Notes: generated by a model from the letters alone, not told the origin. 64,000 bases of DNA from Caldifarciminota bacterium (GCA_024277525.1 JAJRUZ010000019.1:1-64000); one strand, 5' to 3'. Positions 52,309-62,505 are shown, counted from the first letter of the stretch. Translations and numbers: made by a program.

Positions 52309-53759
52309 GAAAAAAAACCTTTAAAAACCTTTTAATATTTGCTTCAGGGACTTTAATATCACGGATATTCGGATTTTTAAGGGAAATTTTTCTTGCTTAT
52401 TCTCTTGGCGCTTCACACTTATCCGATGTATTTTACGCATGTTTCAGGATTGTAAATTTCTTGAGAGTCTTTCTCGGTGAGTCACTGATGCAAGTGTCCC
52501 TTGTGCCTTTACTTGTATCAATGAAAAATGACAAAAAGAAACTGAAAAAATTTATAGGAGCAACTTTCTCACTCTTTTTTATTATTTCACTTATTCTATC
52601 AATCTTGGGAATTATCTTTTCTCCTTTTCTCATCTCAATTTTTGCTCCTGGATTTAAAAAAATATCTTTTAAATTTATTTATGCACAGAATACACTCAAA
52701 ATCATGTTTCCTTTTGTTTTCTTTATTGTGATATCAGCCTATTTCGGAGCACTCTTAAATTCCGAAAAAAAATTCTTTGTGCCTTCCTTTTCTCCCTTTT
52801 TTTTTAATTTCTTCTTTTTGGTTGTGGGTATCTTTTCTTTATTTTTTTTAAAGCTTAAAGGAAATTTTTTCCTCTATTCGCTTTCGGTCGCAATTGTAAT
52901 AGGAGGTTTTTTTCAGGCATTCTTTCAATTTCCGTTCATTTTAAAAAGGTTTAAAATTTATCTAACAAAGAATATCTTTATACCTGAACTCCGAGACTTC
53001 TTTAAACTGATTATCCCTGCGATTATGGGTGTTATCACAAATGAAGTCATAATCATCTTTACAACCTTTCTTGCTTCTTTTTTACCCGAAGGAGAGCTTT
53101 CTTATCTTTCTTATTCTTTCAGATTAAGACATTTTCCTGTTGCAATACTTGGAATAGGACTTGCAACCGTATCCCTTACTTATATGAGTGAAAATAAAGA
53201 CAAGCTTTTTTATCTTCAAAAAATTTACAAACTTTCAATTTCGGTTCTTTTTCCTCTTGTTCTTTTATTAATCATTCATTCGGATTTTATTGTTAAATTA
53301 TTTTTTGAAAGGGGAAATTTTACTCATGTTGATACCTTAAAAACTTCTGTTGCTTTTATTTTGTTTTGCGTAGGAATTTTACCTTCTTCGCTTTTTAATG
53401 TTCATTTGAATTACTTTTATTCCAGAAAAAAAATAATTCCGGCGAATATTTCTTACTTAAACATGCTTACTTCATTTCTTGTTTTTTCTCCTATTTTATT
53501 AAAAACAATGGGATATGCAGGACTTGCTCTTTCTTCATCAATAGCAAACTTTTTTGCCCTCCTTACCCTTAATTTTTATACGCCTGAATTTATTGATAAA
53601 AAAGAATTCTTAAAATTTATAATAATTTCTTTAATTTTTTCGCTTATTGTTTTAAAAAAGTTTTTTATTAATAATTTTATTGAATTTTCATTTGATTCTT
53701 TTTTATCCTTAATATTCTTTTTTTATTTCAGGAAAAAATGGAAACTCCAAGAAATTTAA
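52272..53759 (+). CDS. murJ: MurJ/MviN-family lipid II flippase
   Basis: GTLISRIFGFLREIFLAYSLGASHLSDVFYACFRIVNFLRVFLGE; many TM segments. Confidence 0.92.
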   Translation: MGSPRSNPGKTIRKKTFKNLLIFASGTLISRIFGFLREIFLAYSLGASHLSDVFYACFRIVNFLRVFLGESLMQVSLVPLLVSMKNDKKKLKKFIGATFSLFFIISLILSILGIIFSPFLISIFAPGFKKISFKFIYAQNTLKIMFPFVFFIVISAYFGALLNSEKKFFVPSFSPFFFNFFFLVVGIFSLFFLKLKGNFFLYSLSVAIVIGGFFQAFFQFPFILKRFKIYLTKNIFIPELRDFFKLIIPAIMGVITNEVIIIFTTFLASFLPEGELSYLSYSFRLRHFPVAILGIGLATVSLTYMSENKDKLFYLQKIYKLSISVLFPLVLLLIIHSDFIVKLFFERGNFTHVDTLKTSVAFILFCVGILPSSLFNVHLNYFYSRKKIIPANISYLNMLTSFLVFSPILLKTMGYAGLALSSSIANFFALLTLNFYTPEFIDKKEFLKFIIISLIFSLIVLKKFFINNFIEFSFDSFLSLIFFFYFRKKWKLQEI

Positions 53760-54262
53760 AAAAAATAATTGAGGCGCTTTTATTTGCGTCATCAAAGCCT
53801 TTGTCTTTGAAAAAGTTATCCAAAATTACAGGGTTCCCGATTCAGAAAGTAAAAGAAGAAATTGAAAAATTAAAAGAAGAATATTATAGAGAGGATAGGG
53901 CATTCGGAATATTTGAAGTTGCCGGAGGTTATGTTATGTATTCAAGGGAGGAATATGCTGATTATATAAGAAAATTAAGAGGAGACAGTGCTATAAGAAT
54001 TTCAAAGGCAATGTTAGAGACACTTGCAATAATTGCTTACAAACAGCCGATAACAAAGGCTGAAATGGAGATATTGAGGGGAACTTCGGTTGATTGGACT
54101 TTAAAGGGACTTTTGGAAAGAGGGCTTGTTAAGGTTGTCGGAAGAAAAAAAGTGAGGGGAGCACCCCTTTTATACGGTACAACTGATAAATTTTTAAAAC
54201 TTTTCGGTTTAAAATCCTTAGACGAGCTCCCGAGAATGGATTCGTCTTCGGAGAATTTTTAA
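53738..54262 (+). CDS. scpB: Segregation and condensation protein B
   Basis: LKKIIEALLFASSKPLSLKKLSKI; AMLETLAIIAYKQPITKAEMEILRGTSVDWTLKGLLERGLVKVVGRK. Confidence 0.94.
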   Translation: METPRNLKKIIEALLFASSKPLSLKKLSKITGFPIQKVKEEIEKLKEEYYREDRAFGIFEVAGGYVMYSREEYADYIRKLRGDSAIRISKAMLETLAIIAYKQPITKAEMEILRGTSVDWTLKGLLERGLVKVVGRKKVRGAPLLYGTTDKFLKLFGLKSLDELPRMDSSSENF

Positions 54263-54603
54263 ACTCTAACTCCGAATTTTTTAAGTAATAGGGAAGGTGG
54301 GGGCTGGGAATTTTCTGTGGTGAGTTTGCGGATGGTATAACCCAAATCATTAAATAAAGTCAAAAATTTATGAAGATTTTCAAAAAAATTAATGAGAAAA
54401 GAAAAAGATTTGAATCCGGTTTTGATTTTCACCCCTCTCGGTTTGTTTAAAATTCTGAAAAATTACTGAAAAAACCTGATATTCTTAAAGCATCTTCAAA
54501 AATTCTCCACCACTTTTTACTCCACACGATAACCTTTAATACCTTCTGCCTTGCATGATTCACTGTATAACCCACCGCTAAAAACATATAATACCTGAAC
54601 TTT

Positions 54604-54887
54604 GAGGGACTTTTGTCCCCTAACGTTGAGGGGCTTTACCCCTCAAACTCCCCGAAATTCTAATTTTTATTCAAAAAGGAGACAGCTCCGCTGTCTCGGG
54701 CTTTGCCCCTCAAACTCCCCGAAAATAAATTTGAAAAAAATTAAAAATTAAAAACAGGGGGTTTGGGGGACTTTGTCCCCTAACGTTGAGGGGTTTCACC
54801 CCTCAAACTCCCCGAAAATTTTTATTTTTGATAAAAAATTCAGAGACAGCTCCGCTGTCTCGGGCTTTGCCCCTAATTCACCCGAAA
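54604..54887. repeat. ABAB array of hairpin-rich modules
   Basis: A at 54604-54656 and 54765-54818 (GGGAC..GTCCCCTAACGTTGAGGGG..CCCCTCAAACTCCCCGAAA); B at 54679-54724 and 54843-54887 (GAGACAGCTCCGCTGTCTCGGGCTTTGCCCC). Confidence 0.9.
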
Positions 54888-55061
54888 GGTGAAAAATTTT
54901 TATTCCATTTACTTGATTTTTTTCTTTAAATTTATGAGATAATTAATAATATGGAAAAATTTTATTTAAAGATTTGGGATATAATATATGCAAAGAATTA
55001 ATAATTCAATTTTCTGATCACAATTTGTTGGGATATACTGAATATATACTTTATGCAGAGA

Positions 55062-57434
55062 TTATTTTTTTGTATTTATTTTTTCTGTTTCCATGTCAGG
55101 GAAAAGAATTTTTACAACTTCATTTATGTTATCCACAAAGATAAACTCCATTCCCTTAATGATATACGGTGGAAGTTCTTTTACATCCTTTTCATTCCAT
55201 TTGGGTAATATTACTTTTTTAATTCCTGCTCTTTTTGCAGCAAGAACTTTCTCTTTTATTCCTCCCACAGGCATCACCTTTCCTCTTAATGTTATTTCAC
55301 CTGTCATTGCAACTTCAGGGTCAATGGGCTTTTCCGTAAATAAAGAAAGTAAGGAGGCAAAAATCGCAACACCTGCAGATGGTCCATCCTTTGGAATCGC
55401 ACCCTCCGGAACATGAATATGAATATCACTTTTTTCAATCTCTGAATGGTTAATTCTCCACACATTTGAATTTGCTCTTATAAGAGTTAAAGCTGCCTGA
55501 CATGACTCCCTCATCACTTCTCCGAGTTTTCCGGTCAAGATAAGCGCACCCTTCCCCGGCATTTTCGCAGATTCAATAAAAAGAATTTCCCCACCAGCCA
55601 TTGTCCAAGCGAGACCCGTCGCTACCCCTATTGTTCCTTTTCTTGCTTTTGTTTCAGAATAAAAAATCGGAGCACCGAGATATTTTTCCACTGTCTTAGG
55701 TGTTATTCTGAATTTTGTTTTACCATCTTTTGATTTCAACGCATCTATCGCAATTTTCCTCATAATGGCACCGATCTTTCTTTCAAGTTGTCTGACTCCT
55801 GCCTCACGGGTGTATTGAGAAATAATTTTTTGTAAGGCTTTTTTACTGAATTTTATATCCATTCCATCGAGTCCGTTTTCCTTTTTTTGTTTCGGAATTA
55901 AATACTTTGTCGCTATATAAAGTTTCTCCTCATCTACATAACCCGGAATTTCAATAACCTCCATTCTGTCAAGAAGGGGAGGAGGGATTGTATGAGTCGT
56001 GTTTGCGGTGGCTATAAAAAATACCTGAGATAAATCAAAAGCAACTTCAATATAGTGGTCTCTGAATGTATGATTCTGCTCAGGGTCAAGGACTTCAAGG
56101 AGAGCAGAAGAAGGATCACCTCTGAAATCAATCCCTATTTTATCAACCTCATCCAGCATAAAAACAGGATTTTTTGTTCCTACCTGTCTTATTCCCTGAA
56201 TTATCCTTCCGGGCAACGCACCCACATACGTCCTCCTGTGCCCCCTTATTTCTGCCTCATCTCTTATTCCTCCCAGAGCCATTCTTATGAATTTCCTTCC
56301 GAGCGCTCTTGCAATACTTCTTCCCAGAGATGTCTTTCCCACTCCGGGCGGTCCGACAAAACATACAATAGGACCCTTGACTTTTCCCTTTTTTATAATT
56401 CGCACAGCAAGAAATTCAAGAATTCTCTCCTTAACTTTTTCCAGATCATAATGGTCTTCATCCAAAACCCTCTTAGCCCTTTTAATATCAAGAATATCCT
56501 CTGTCTCCTCTGACCACGGAAGAGCCAGAAGCCAGTCAATATAATTCCTTGAAACGGAATATTCAGGGGAAGCAGGATGTAAACGGGCAAGTTTATCAAC
56601 TTCTCTTAAAGCAACTTCCCTTGCCTCTTCAGGCATTTTCTTTTCTTCAATCTTTTTCTTTAATTCCTGTATCTCCTTCTCTGTTTCATCAAGTTCTCCC
56701 AGTTCTTTCTGAATAGCCTTTAACTGTTCCCTTAAAATATGCTCTCTTCTTGCTTTTTCCAAGGATTCATCCACCTCTTCCCTTATTTTAGCAGAAAGTG
56801 CCACAACCTCTTTTTCCGCACTTAAAAGTGAAAGAACTTTTCTCATCCTTTCTTCCACATTCAGTGTTTCAAGTATTTTTTGTTTTTCCTTAGGATCAAA
56901 ATTCATAGAAGAGGCAACCATATCGGTAAAAATTGAATAATCCTCAATGCTTGATAAAAATAAAAGAGCCTCTTCAGGAAAATAAGGAGCAGCCTGAATT
57001 ATTTCTTTTAATGTGGAGAGTATACTTTGCTTTAATGCTTCAAGTATCTTTTTATCCTCGGGAATTTCATCTTTTAATATTTCAATTTTTGCGTATAATC
57101 CTTTTTCTTTCTTCTCAAATTCAACTCCTTTTATTCTTTTCAAACCCTGAACAAAAAGGTGCATCGTTCCGTCAGGTACTCTCATCATTCTGTGGATGTA
57201 AACCGCGGTACCTATTTTATGTATATCCCCGGGCTCAATTTCCTTTTTATCTCCCTCTTTTTGCAAAAATGCACCGAATATTTTATCTCCTTTTAAAGCT
57301 TCGTCAATGAGAATCTGATATTTTTCTTCCTTAACAGTAAATGGAATTGCCATACCGGGGAAAATGATCCCTCCTTTAACAGGAATAACAGGCAATAATT
57401 CCGGAATTTGAGGCCCAAATTCCTTTTCCTGCAT
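55062..57434 (-). CDS. lon: ATP-dependent protease Lon (copy 2)
   Basis: GPPGVGKTSLGRSIARALG; IPKDGPSAGVAIFASLLSLF; PVGGIKEKVLAAKRAGIKKVILP. Confidence 0.96.
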   Translation of the reverse strand: MQEKEFGPQIPELLPVIPVKGGIIFPGMAIPFTVKEEKYQILIDEALKGDKIFGAFLQKEGDKKEIEPGDIHKIGTAVYIHRMMRVPDGTMHLFVQGLKRIKGVEFEKKEKGLYAKIEILKDEIPEDKKILEALKQSILSTLKEIIQAAPYFPEEALLFLSSIEDYSIFTDMVASSMNFDPKEKQKILETLNVEERMRKVLSLLSAEKEVVALSAKIREEVDESLEKARREHILREQLKAIQKELGELDETEKEIQELKKKIEEKKMPEEAREVALREVDKLARLHPASPEYSVSRNYIDWLLALPWSEETEDILDIKRAKRVLDEDHYDLEKVKERILEFLAVRIIKKGKVKGPIVCFVGPPGVGKTSLGRSIARALGRKFIRMALGGIRDEAEIRGHRRTYVGALPGRIIQGIRQVGTKNPVFMLDEVDKIGIDFRGDPSSALLEVLDPEQNHTFRDHYIEVAFDLSQVFFIATANTTHTIPPPLLDRMEVIEIPGYVDEEKLYIATKYLIPKQKKENGLDGMDIKFSKKALQKIISQYTREAGVRQLERKIGAIMRKIAIDALKSKDGKTKFRITPKTVEKYLGAPIFYSETKARKGTIGVATGLAWTMAGGEILFIESAKMPGKGALILTGKLGEVMRESCQAALTLIRANSNVWRINHSEIEKSDIHIHVPEGAIPKDGPSAGVAIFASLLSLFTEKPIDPEVAMTGEITLRGKVMPVGGIKEKVLAAKRAGIKKVILPKWNEKDVKELPPYIIKGMEFIFVDNINEVVKILFPDMETEKINTKK

Positions 57435-57435
57435 G

Positions 57436-57825
57436 TTATTCCTCCTTTACTTCAATCTCAATTATTTTTTTAACCCTTTTGGGAACTCTGATTTTAAGAA
57501 TTCCGTTTCTATAAATAGTAGAAATTTGCGAACTATCAATTTCCTTGGGCAATTCAATGATTCTTTTATATCTGCTGTAAGGCCATTCATAGCAATGATG
57601 GGATACGGCTTCTTCCTCCATTTTTTCCCTTTTTGCCTCTACCTGAATACGGTTTTCTTGAAGAACAACTTTTAAAGAATCCTTTTCAACACCCGGCAAA
57701 ATCATCTCAATTATCCACTCATTTTCGGTCTCATAAACATTTGCAGGAGGAGCAAGGAATCTTGCGGGAGTTTCCTCCCGCGCTGTCCTTACAATTTTAA
57801 AAATAAATCCTTCTTCAAATTTCAT
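57436..57825 (-). CDS. Hsp20/alpha-crystallin small heat shock protein
   Basis: PPANVYETENEWIIEMILPGVEKDSLKVVLQENRIQVEAKRE; YRNGILKIRVPK. Confidence 0.92.
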   Translation of the reverse strand: MKFEEGFIFKIVRTAREETPARFLAPPANVYETENEWIIEMILPGVEKDSLKVVLQENRIQVEAKREKMEEEAVSHHCYEWPYSRYKRIIELPKEIDSSQISTIYRNGILKIRVPKRVKKIIEIEVKEE

Positions 57826-57845
57826 ACTTAATTATACCACTAAAC

Positions 57846-59663
57846 TTATTTTCTTTCCAGAAATTTTACCCTTTCAAGAATGTTTATTAAATAAAAAACA
57901 TCCTTTGGGTCAAACTCTCCGATTTCTATCTTTAAATTGTTCAAAATATCCGAAATTTCCCTTCTTCCGTCCGAAAGATAAGATAAAAGGTCAATTATTA
58001 AACCTGCTTTTTTTATTTTTTTAACTTTTTCATTAAATTCTTTTCTCTCCTCAACTTTCAGGCGCCTTGTAATGAAAAAGGGAACCGTTTTATATCTTTT
58101 CCTCAAAATAAATTTCTTTTTAATTTTGAACCTTTCATTTAATTCTTTCGGAATGTTTTCCGATTTACAAAATTCATTAATCTCTCTTATATCATCCTCC
58201 ACAGAGAGGGTATTATCCAATTTTTTTAAAGAATAAAGAGCATTAATAAATCCTTTATACTCATTAATGAATTTTTCTTCTTTTTCCTCTTTTATTTTTA
58301 AATCATAAATTTTTCTCTTAAAAATCTGTTTCATTTTTTCCTTTATGAAGTTTAAATCTTTTTTTGAAATGTCTGAAAGAAAAGTTAAATAAGTTAAAGT
58401 GAAAGTACCTGATAAATGAAGGGATTCCTTTGATACTTTATCAATCGTATCCGCGGTTGTATGATAAAACTTATCAGGCCAATAATTTATCATGATTGAA
58501 GGTATTCCTATGTCAGGTGAAATCAGTATATAATGGTCGGAACCCCCCGAATATTCGGAGATTACTTTGCGAAAAACAGGAAGTTCGGTTGATCCATGAA
58601 AATTTTTTGCCTTTTCAGGGAAAATGGTAAGAATATATTCTCCTATATAACACGCAAAACTCCTGATGAAAAAGGGCTCTCTTTCTACCTGCATCACGCT
58701 TAAACATTTATTCTGGTCCTCCCCCACCATATCAAGATTTATTGAAGCAATTACTTTTTTAACCAATTCGGGATTACTTTTTAAAAAAGCAACCGTTCCG
58801 GTCATTTCAGGAAGAAGTAAAATTCTTATGTTTCTTTTTAATTTTAAATTTCCTCTTTTGATTTCCTCATTTAAATATTTTGCAATTCCGAGAGAAACAG
58901 CACAACCCGATGCATTGTCATTTGCAAATGGAGCAGGGTGGCATAAATGTGAAATACACCATAGTTCATTATTTTCTTCTCCTTTAAAAAGGATATCAAT
59001 TACCTCAATTTCTCTTTCTCCGAATTCTGTCTCAATGAGGACTTCTGCTTTTAATTTCTTATGCTTTTTTAATAAATTTTTAATTTTTCTACCTTTTGCA
59101 GGGGATACCGCAAATCCGAAAAATCCTTTTTCCCAAAAGGAAACATAATGTATAGCATCCTCAATTTCACCCTCTTCCCTTATTCCCTCCAATTTCGGCA
59201 TTCCATAATACAGAATCCCGGTATCCTTCTTGTAAATATCATACATTCGCTTTCTGAAATCCGTGGTCAAAAGAATTTTTTTGTTTATATTTCCCCTAAA
59301 TTTTTCGGAATCAACTATTTCATAAACTCCTTGCACACTTCTACTTCTCGGAATTACAGAAAGCGGAGTTTCATTATAATCACATATTACCCCTGTAAAA
59401 GGCTCAATTATCTTTAAATATCCTTTTTTGATCTTCCAATATGGAAAAAATTTAAGAAAAAAATATTTAGAATTTTCGGTAAAAGGAAACTTATGAACTT
59501 TAAATTTTATTTTCTCATTTTTTAATATATATGAAATTTCTTTTATTGCCTTTTTATATCCTTCGGAGACTTGAATCCTGTGGAATCTGGATATCTCATA
59601 ATTTATTCCTTTTACCCATGCGGAAGGAAAATCCTTATAAAATTTATCAAATATTTCTTTCAA
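57846..59663 (-). CDS. M28/DUF4910-like aminopeptidase family protein
   Basis: NNELWCISHLCHPAPFANDNASGCAVSLGIAKYL; LLPEMTGTVAFL; SGGSDHYILISPDIGIPSIMINYWPDKFYHTTADTIDKV. Confidence 0.8.
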   Translation of the reverse strand: MKEIFDKFYKDFPSAWVKGINYEISRFHRIQVSEGYKKAIKEISYILKNEKIKFKVHKFPFTENSKYFFLKFFPYWKIKKGYLKIIEPFTGVICDYNETPLSVIPRSRSVQGVYEIVDSEKFRGNINKKILLTTDFRKRMYDIYKKDTGILYYGMPKLEGIREEGEIEDAIHYVSFWEKGFFGFAVSPAKGRKIKNLLKKHKKLKAEVLIETEFGEREIEVIDILFKGEENNELWCISHLCHPAPFANDNASGCAVSLGIAKYLNEEIKRGNLKLKRNIRILLLPEMTGTVAFLKSNPELVKKVIASINLDMVGEDQNKCLSVMQVEREPFFIRSFACYIGEYILTIFPEKAKNFHGSTELPVFRKVISEYSGGSDHYILISPDIGIPSIMINYWPDKFYHTTADTIDKVSKESLHLSGTFTLTYLTFLSDISKKDLNFIKEKMKQIFKRKIYDLKIKEEKEEKFINEYKGFINALYSLKKLDNTLSVEDDIREINEFCKSENIPKELNERFKIKKKFILRKRYKTVPFFITRRLKVEERKEFNEKVKKIKKAGLIIDLLSYLSDGRREISDILNNLKIEIGEFDPKDVFYLINILERVKFLERK

Positions 59664-59669
59664 ATTTTA

Positions 59670-60659
59670 TCAAATCCAGAATGAAGGAAATATGAGTTTA
59701 TCCATGGTTATAATCCCGGGGGGCAATTTTTCTACTTTATTTATCCAATTCAACACAACATTTGCAGTTGCTTCATCACCCGGCGTCCCTTTTTCTATTT
59801 TCAATCTCAATTCAGGTTCTCCTTTAATGAAAATTTCGTCTCTTGTATCTTCTGCATCAAGGCTCATTTCAAGAAATAAACTTATTTCTATGCCCTCTTG
59901 CGTTTCAATTTTCACATTATGAAGTATTCCACAACATTCTCCGGCTTTAACATCAAAATATTCTGTTTTTATATTCTCTTTCGCGATTTTCGGGTTACAC
60001 TTTTCCTCAAATTTTTCAATTTTCAATCCGAGACATTTGCATAAAATACTTCCTGATTCAGCGAGTCCGACATGTCCTATTTCTCCTTTTTTCCATCTTT
60101 CATAAAATTCCTCACTTTTGAGGCCTGAACCTATCTTTTTTTGTAAAGGGTATCTCCTTTTACTTGCATTGTTAATTCTTATAATCTCTATTTTTTCAAT
60201 TTTTTTGAAAACACCTGAAAAAAAAGCAGGCAGAAAATCCATCAGATAACCCGGATTAATTCCGCAGGGCAATATTGTAACATTATTATCCTTACACTTT
60301 CTATCAATTTCTTCTGCATCTTCAGGATGTTTCAAATAAGGATCGGTCATCTCTTCAGAGGTGGTTATTATGGGTCTTTTAAAATCAATAAGTGACAAAA
60401 GGTCTTTTTTAATATCAGGAATGCGGGATTTAGTCATGTGAATCAAGATCGCGTCTTTTTCATCGTTTACAACTTCTGGAAGTTCTTTTTTTACTATGAT
60501 ATTCTCATATCCATTTATTCCAGTTATCTCTGTTAATGTTCTTCCGATTTTTTTATCGTCAATATCAACCGCGCCTTTTATTTTCAAGGATTTTTTATAC
60601 TTTGTGCCTTCAATTACTCTTTTGGCAATTTCTCCTATTCCTATCAGGACTACATTCAT
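59670..60659 (-). CDS. DapB-like dehydrogenase, resembling 2,4-diaminopentanoate dehydrogenase
   Basis: VVLIGIGEIAKRVIEGTKYKKSLKIKGAVDIDDKKIG; ILPCGINPGYLMDFLPAFFSGVFKKIEKIEIIRINNASKRRYPLQKKIGSGL. Confidence 0.7.
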   Translation of the reverse strand: MNVVLIGIGEIAKRVIEGTKYKKSLKIKGAVDIDDKKIGRTLTEITGINGYENIIVKKELPEVVNDEKDAILIHMTKSRIPDIKKDLLSLIDFKRPIITTSEEMTDPYLKHPEDAEEIDRKCKDNNVTILPCGINPGYLMDFLPAFFSGVFKKIEKIEIIRINNASKRRYPLQKKIGSGLKSEEFYERWKKGEIGHVGLAESGSILCKCLGLKIEKFEEKCNPKIAKENIKTEYFDVKAGECCGILHNVKIETQEGIEISLFLEMSLDAEDTRDEIFIKGEPELRLKIEKGTPGDEATANVVLNWINKVEKLPPGIITMDKLIFPSFWI

Positions 60660-60691
60660 TGTGATTCCTCCTTTTTTAATATTTTAACACG

Positions 60692-61015
60692 TTATCGCCA
60701 ATGCCCCGGGACCCACTTCCAGCCATGCGGGGTTTTTACCCATTTTCCCGGCACCCATATTGCTCCCCTTCTGGGTGCTTTTACCCATTTCCCGGGAACC
60801 CAAATCCATTCTCCGTTTCTGTAAATCCAGTGCCCCGGAATCCAGACATACCTTTTTCCCGGTCTCGGAGGTCTTATTTCTATTTTCGGAGCAGGGGGAG
60901 CCTCTTTAACGATTACAACATCAGCGCCCGGTCCTTCTTTTACAACTATCACCCTTCTTTGAACACATGAAAATAAAACTCCTACAATAATTATTAATCC
61001 TAAAATTTTTTTCAT
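60692..61015 (-). CDS. YXWGXW-like repeat lipoprotein
   Basis: Lipobox-like GVLFSC; repeated VWIPGHWIYRNGEWIWVPGKWVKAPRRGAIWVPGKWVKTPHGWKWVPGHW. Confidence 0.75.
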   Translation of the reverse strand: MKKILGLIIIVGVLFSCVQRRVIVVKEGPGADVVIVKEAPPAPKIEIRPPRPGKRYVWIPGHWIYRNGEWIWVPGKWVKAPRRGAIWVPGKWVKTPHGWKWVPGHWR

Positions 61016-61087
61016 TTTTTCCCTCCTTATTTTAATTTTATTTTTAAGTCTTGAAATTTTTCAATCCGGACTTTAAAATTTTAGACA

Positions 61088-62389
61088 ATGGAAAATAAAA
61101 AAAGGTTTTCAATAATTACTTTCGGTTGTCAGATGAATGTCAGAGATTCAGAAACAATGAGAAGTATTTTAATAAATAAAGGATATGAAGAAAAAGAACC
61201 GGAAGATGCTGACATAATCGTCATAAATTCATGTTCGGTAAGGGAAAAAGCAGCAAACAGAGCAAAGACTTATGTAAGAGAGTTTAAAAGAAAGGGTAAA
61301 AAAATAATCTTTGCGGGTTGTGTTGCGGAAAATGAGAAGGATAGAATTTTTGAAATCGGAGCGGATGCGGTACTCGGAACGAGAAAAATACATAAAATAG
61401 ATAGAATTATAGAAGATTTATACAAAGATAAAAAAATAATTGAAGTCGGACTGGATGAAGTACCAGAATTTGATTTTGTCCCTGAACCTACTCATCCTGT
61501 TACTTCTTATGTTAATATTTCAATCGGATGCGACAACTTCTGTTCTTTTTGTATTGTCCCTTATACAAGGGGAAGAGAAATTACAAGAAGTTATTATTCT
61601 ATTTTAAAAGAAGCAAAGGAGTTAATAGAAAAGGGTTCAAAGGAGATATTTTTGCTCGGACAGAATGTCAATTCATATTTTGACAATGTGACAGGATTTG
61701 ATTTTGCGGATTTAATTTATCATTTGGATAAAGATTTAAAGGGAAATTATTGGATTAAATACCTATCGCCGAATCCCAGGGATTTTTCATATAAAGTTTT
61801 CAATGCCATAAAAAATTCCGAACATATTTCACATTGGTTCCATTTACCTTTACAATCGGGTTCAACAAAAATATTGAAAAGAATGAAGAGAGACTATACG
61901 AAAGAGGAATTCCTTGATTTGTGTTATTATATAAGGGAAGAATTTCCTGATGCAACAATTACGACAGACATTATAGTAGGATTTCCGGGTGAAGACGAGA
62001 AAGACTTTGAGGATACACTTGATGTGGTTGAGAAAGTGAGGTTTGAAATGGCTTTCATGTTCAAATATTCGGAAAGACCGAATACTTCTGCGAGAAAATA
62101 TAAAGATAAGATTCCCGAGGAAGAAAAGAACAGGAGGCTCCAGATTCTGATAGAGAAAGTCAATAATATAATCGAAGAAAGAAGAAAAGAAATGCTCGGA
62201 AGAAGATTTACTCTTTTGATTGAGGGTAAAAGCGAAAAATTTGAAGGTTGTTCAGGGTGCAAAACAAGGGAGAATATAAAAGGGGTAATTAAAGGTATAT
62301 ACGAACCGGGTAAATTCTTAATAGGGAGAGTGGTTGAGATAAAAGGTCATACTCCTATTTTTGAGTTTGAAAGATTTACAAATTTTTAA
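61088..62389 (+). CDS. miaB: tRNA-2-methylthio-N6-dimethylallyladenosine synthase
   Basis: ITFGCQMNVRDSETM; GCDNFCSFCIVPYTRGREITR; HLPLQSGSTKILKRMKRDYT. Confidence 0.95.
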   Translation: MENKKRFSIITFGCQMNVRDSETMRSILINKGYEEKEPEDADIIVINSCSVREKAANRAKTYVREFKRKGKKIIFAGCVAENEKDRIFEIGADAVLGTRKIHKIDRIIEDLYKDKKIIEVGLDEVPEFDFVPEPTHPVTSYVNISIGCDNFCSFCIVPYTRGREITRSYYSILKEAKELIEKGSKEIFLLGQNVNSYFDNVTGFDFADLIYHLDKDLKGNYWIKYLSPNPRDFSYKVFNAIKNSEHISHWFHLPLQSGSTKILKRMKRDYTKEEFLDLCYYIREEFPDATITTDIIVGFPGEDEKDFEDTLDVVEKVRFEMAFMFKYSERPNTSARKYKDKIPEEEKNRRLQILIEKVNNIIEERRKEMLGRRFTLLIEGKSEKFEGCSGCKTRENIKGVIKGIYEPGKFLIGRVVEIKGHTPIFEFERFTNF

Positions 62390-62408
62390 CACAATTTAAT
62401 AGTATATT

Positions 62409-62433
62409 TGTGCGATAAATCGCACCGCTACGA
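62409..62433 (-). repeat. Divergent REP-like palindrome (GTAGCGGTGCGATTTATCGCACA)
   Basis: Inverted repeat TGCGAT..ATCGCA with GTAGCGG head, architecture like the intragenic GTAGGAGCGG repeat. Confidence 0.5.
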
Positions 62434-62505
62434 TTCTGTATTTATCGGATTTGTTGCGTTTCGGGTTTTCGGGTTTATTGAGGGTCTGAATTACTCACTG
62501 TAATT

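Noticed and set aside
54604-54887. CRISPR array
   Set aside because: Only two copies each of two alternating modules, with AT-rich spacers of irregular length and no cas genes; hairpin architecture differs from CRISPR repeats.
60692-61015. WVPGKW repeats as a novel repeat protein
   Set aside because: Matches the known YXWGXW-type repeat lipoprotein pattern.
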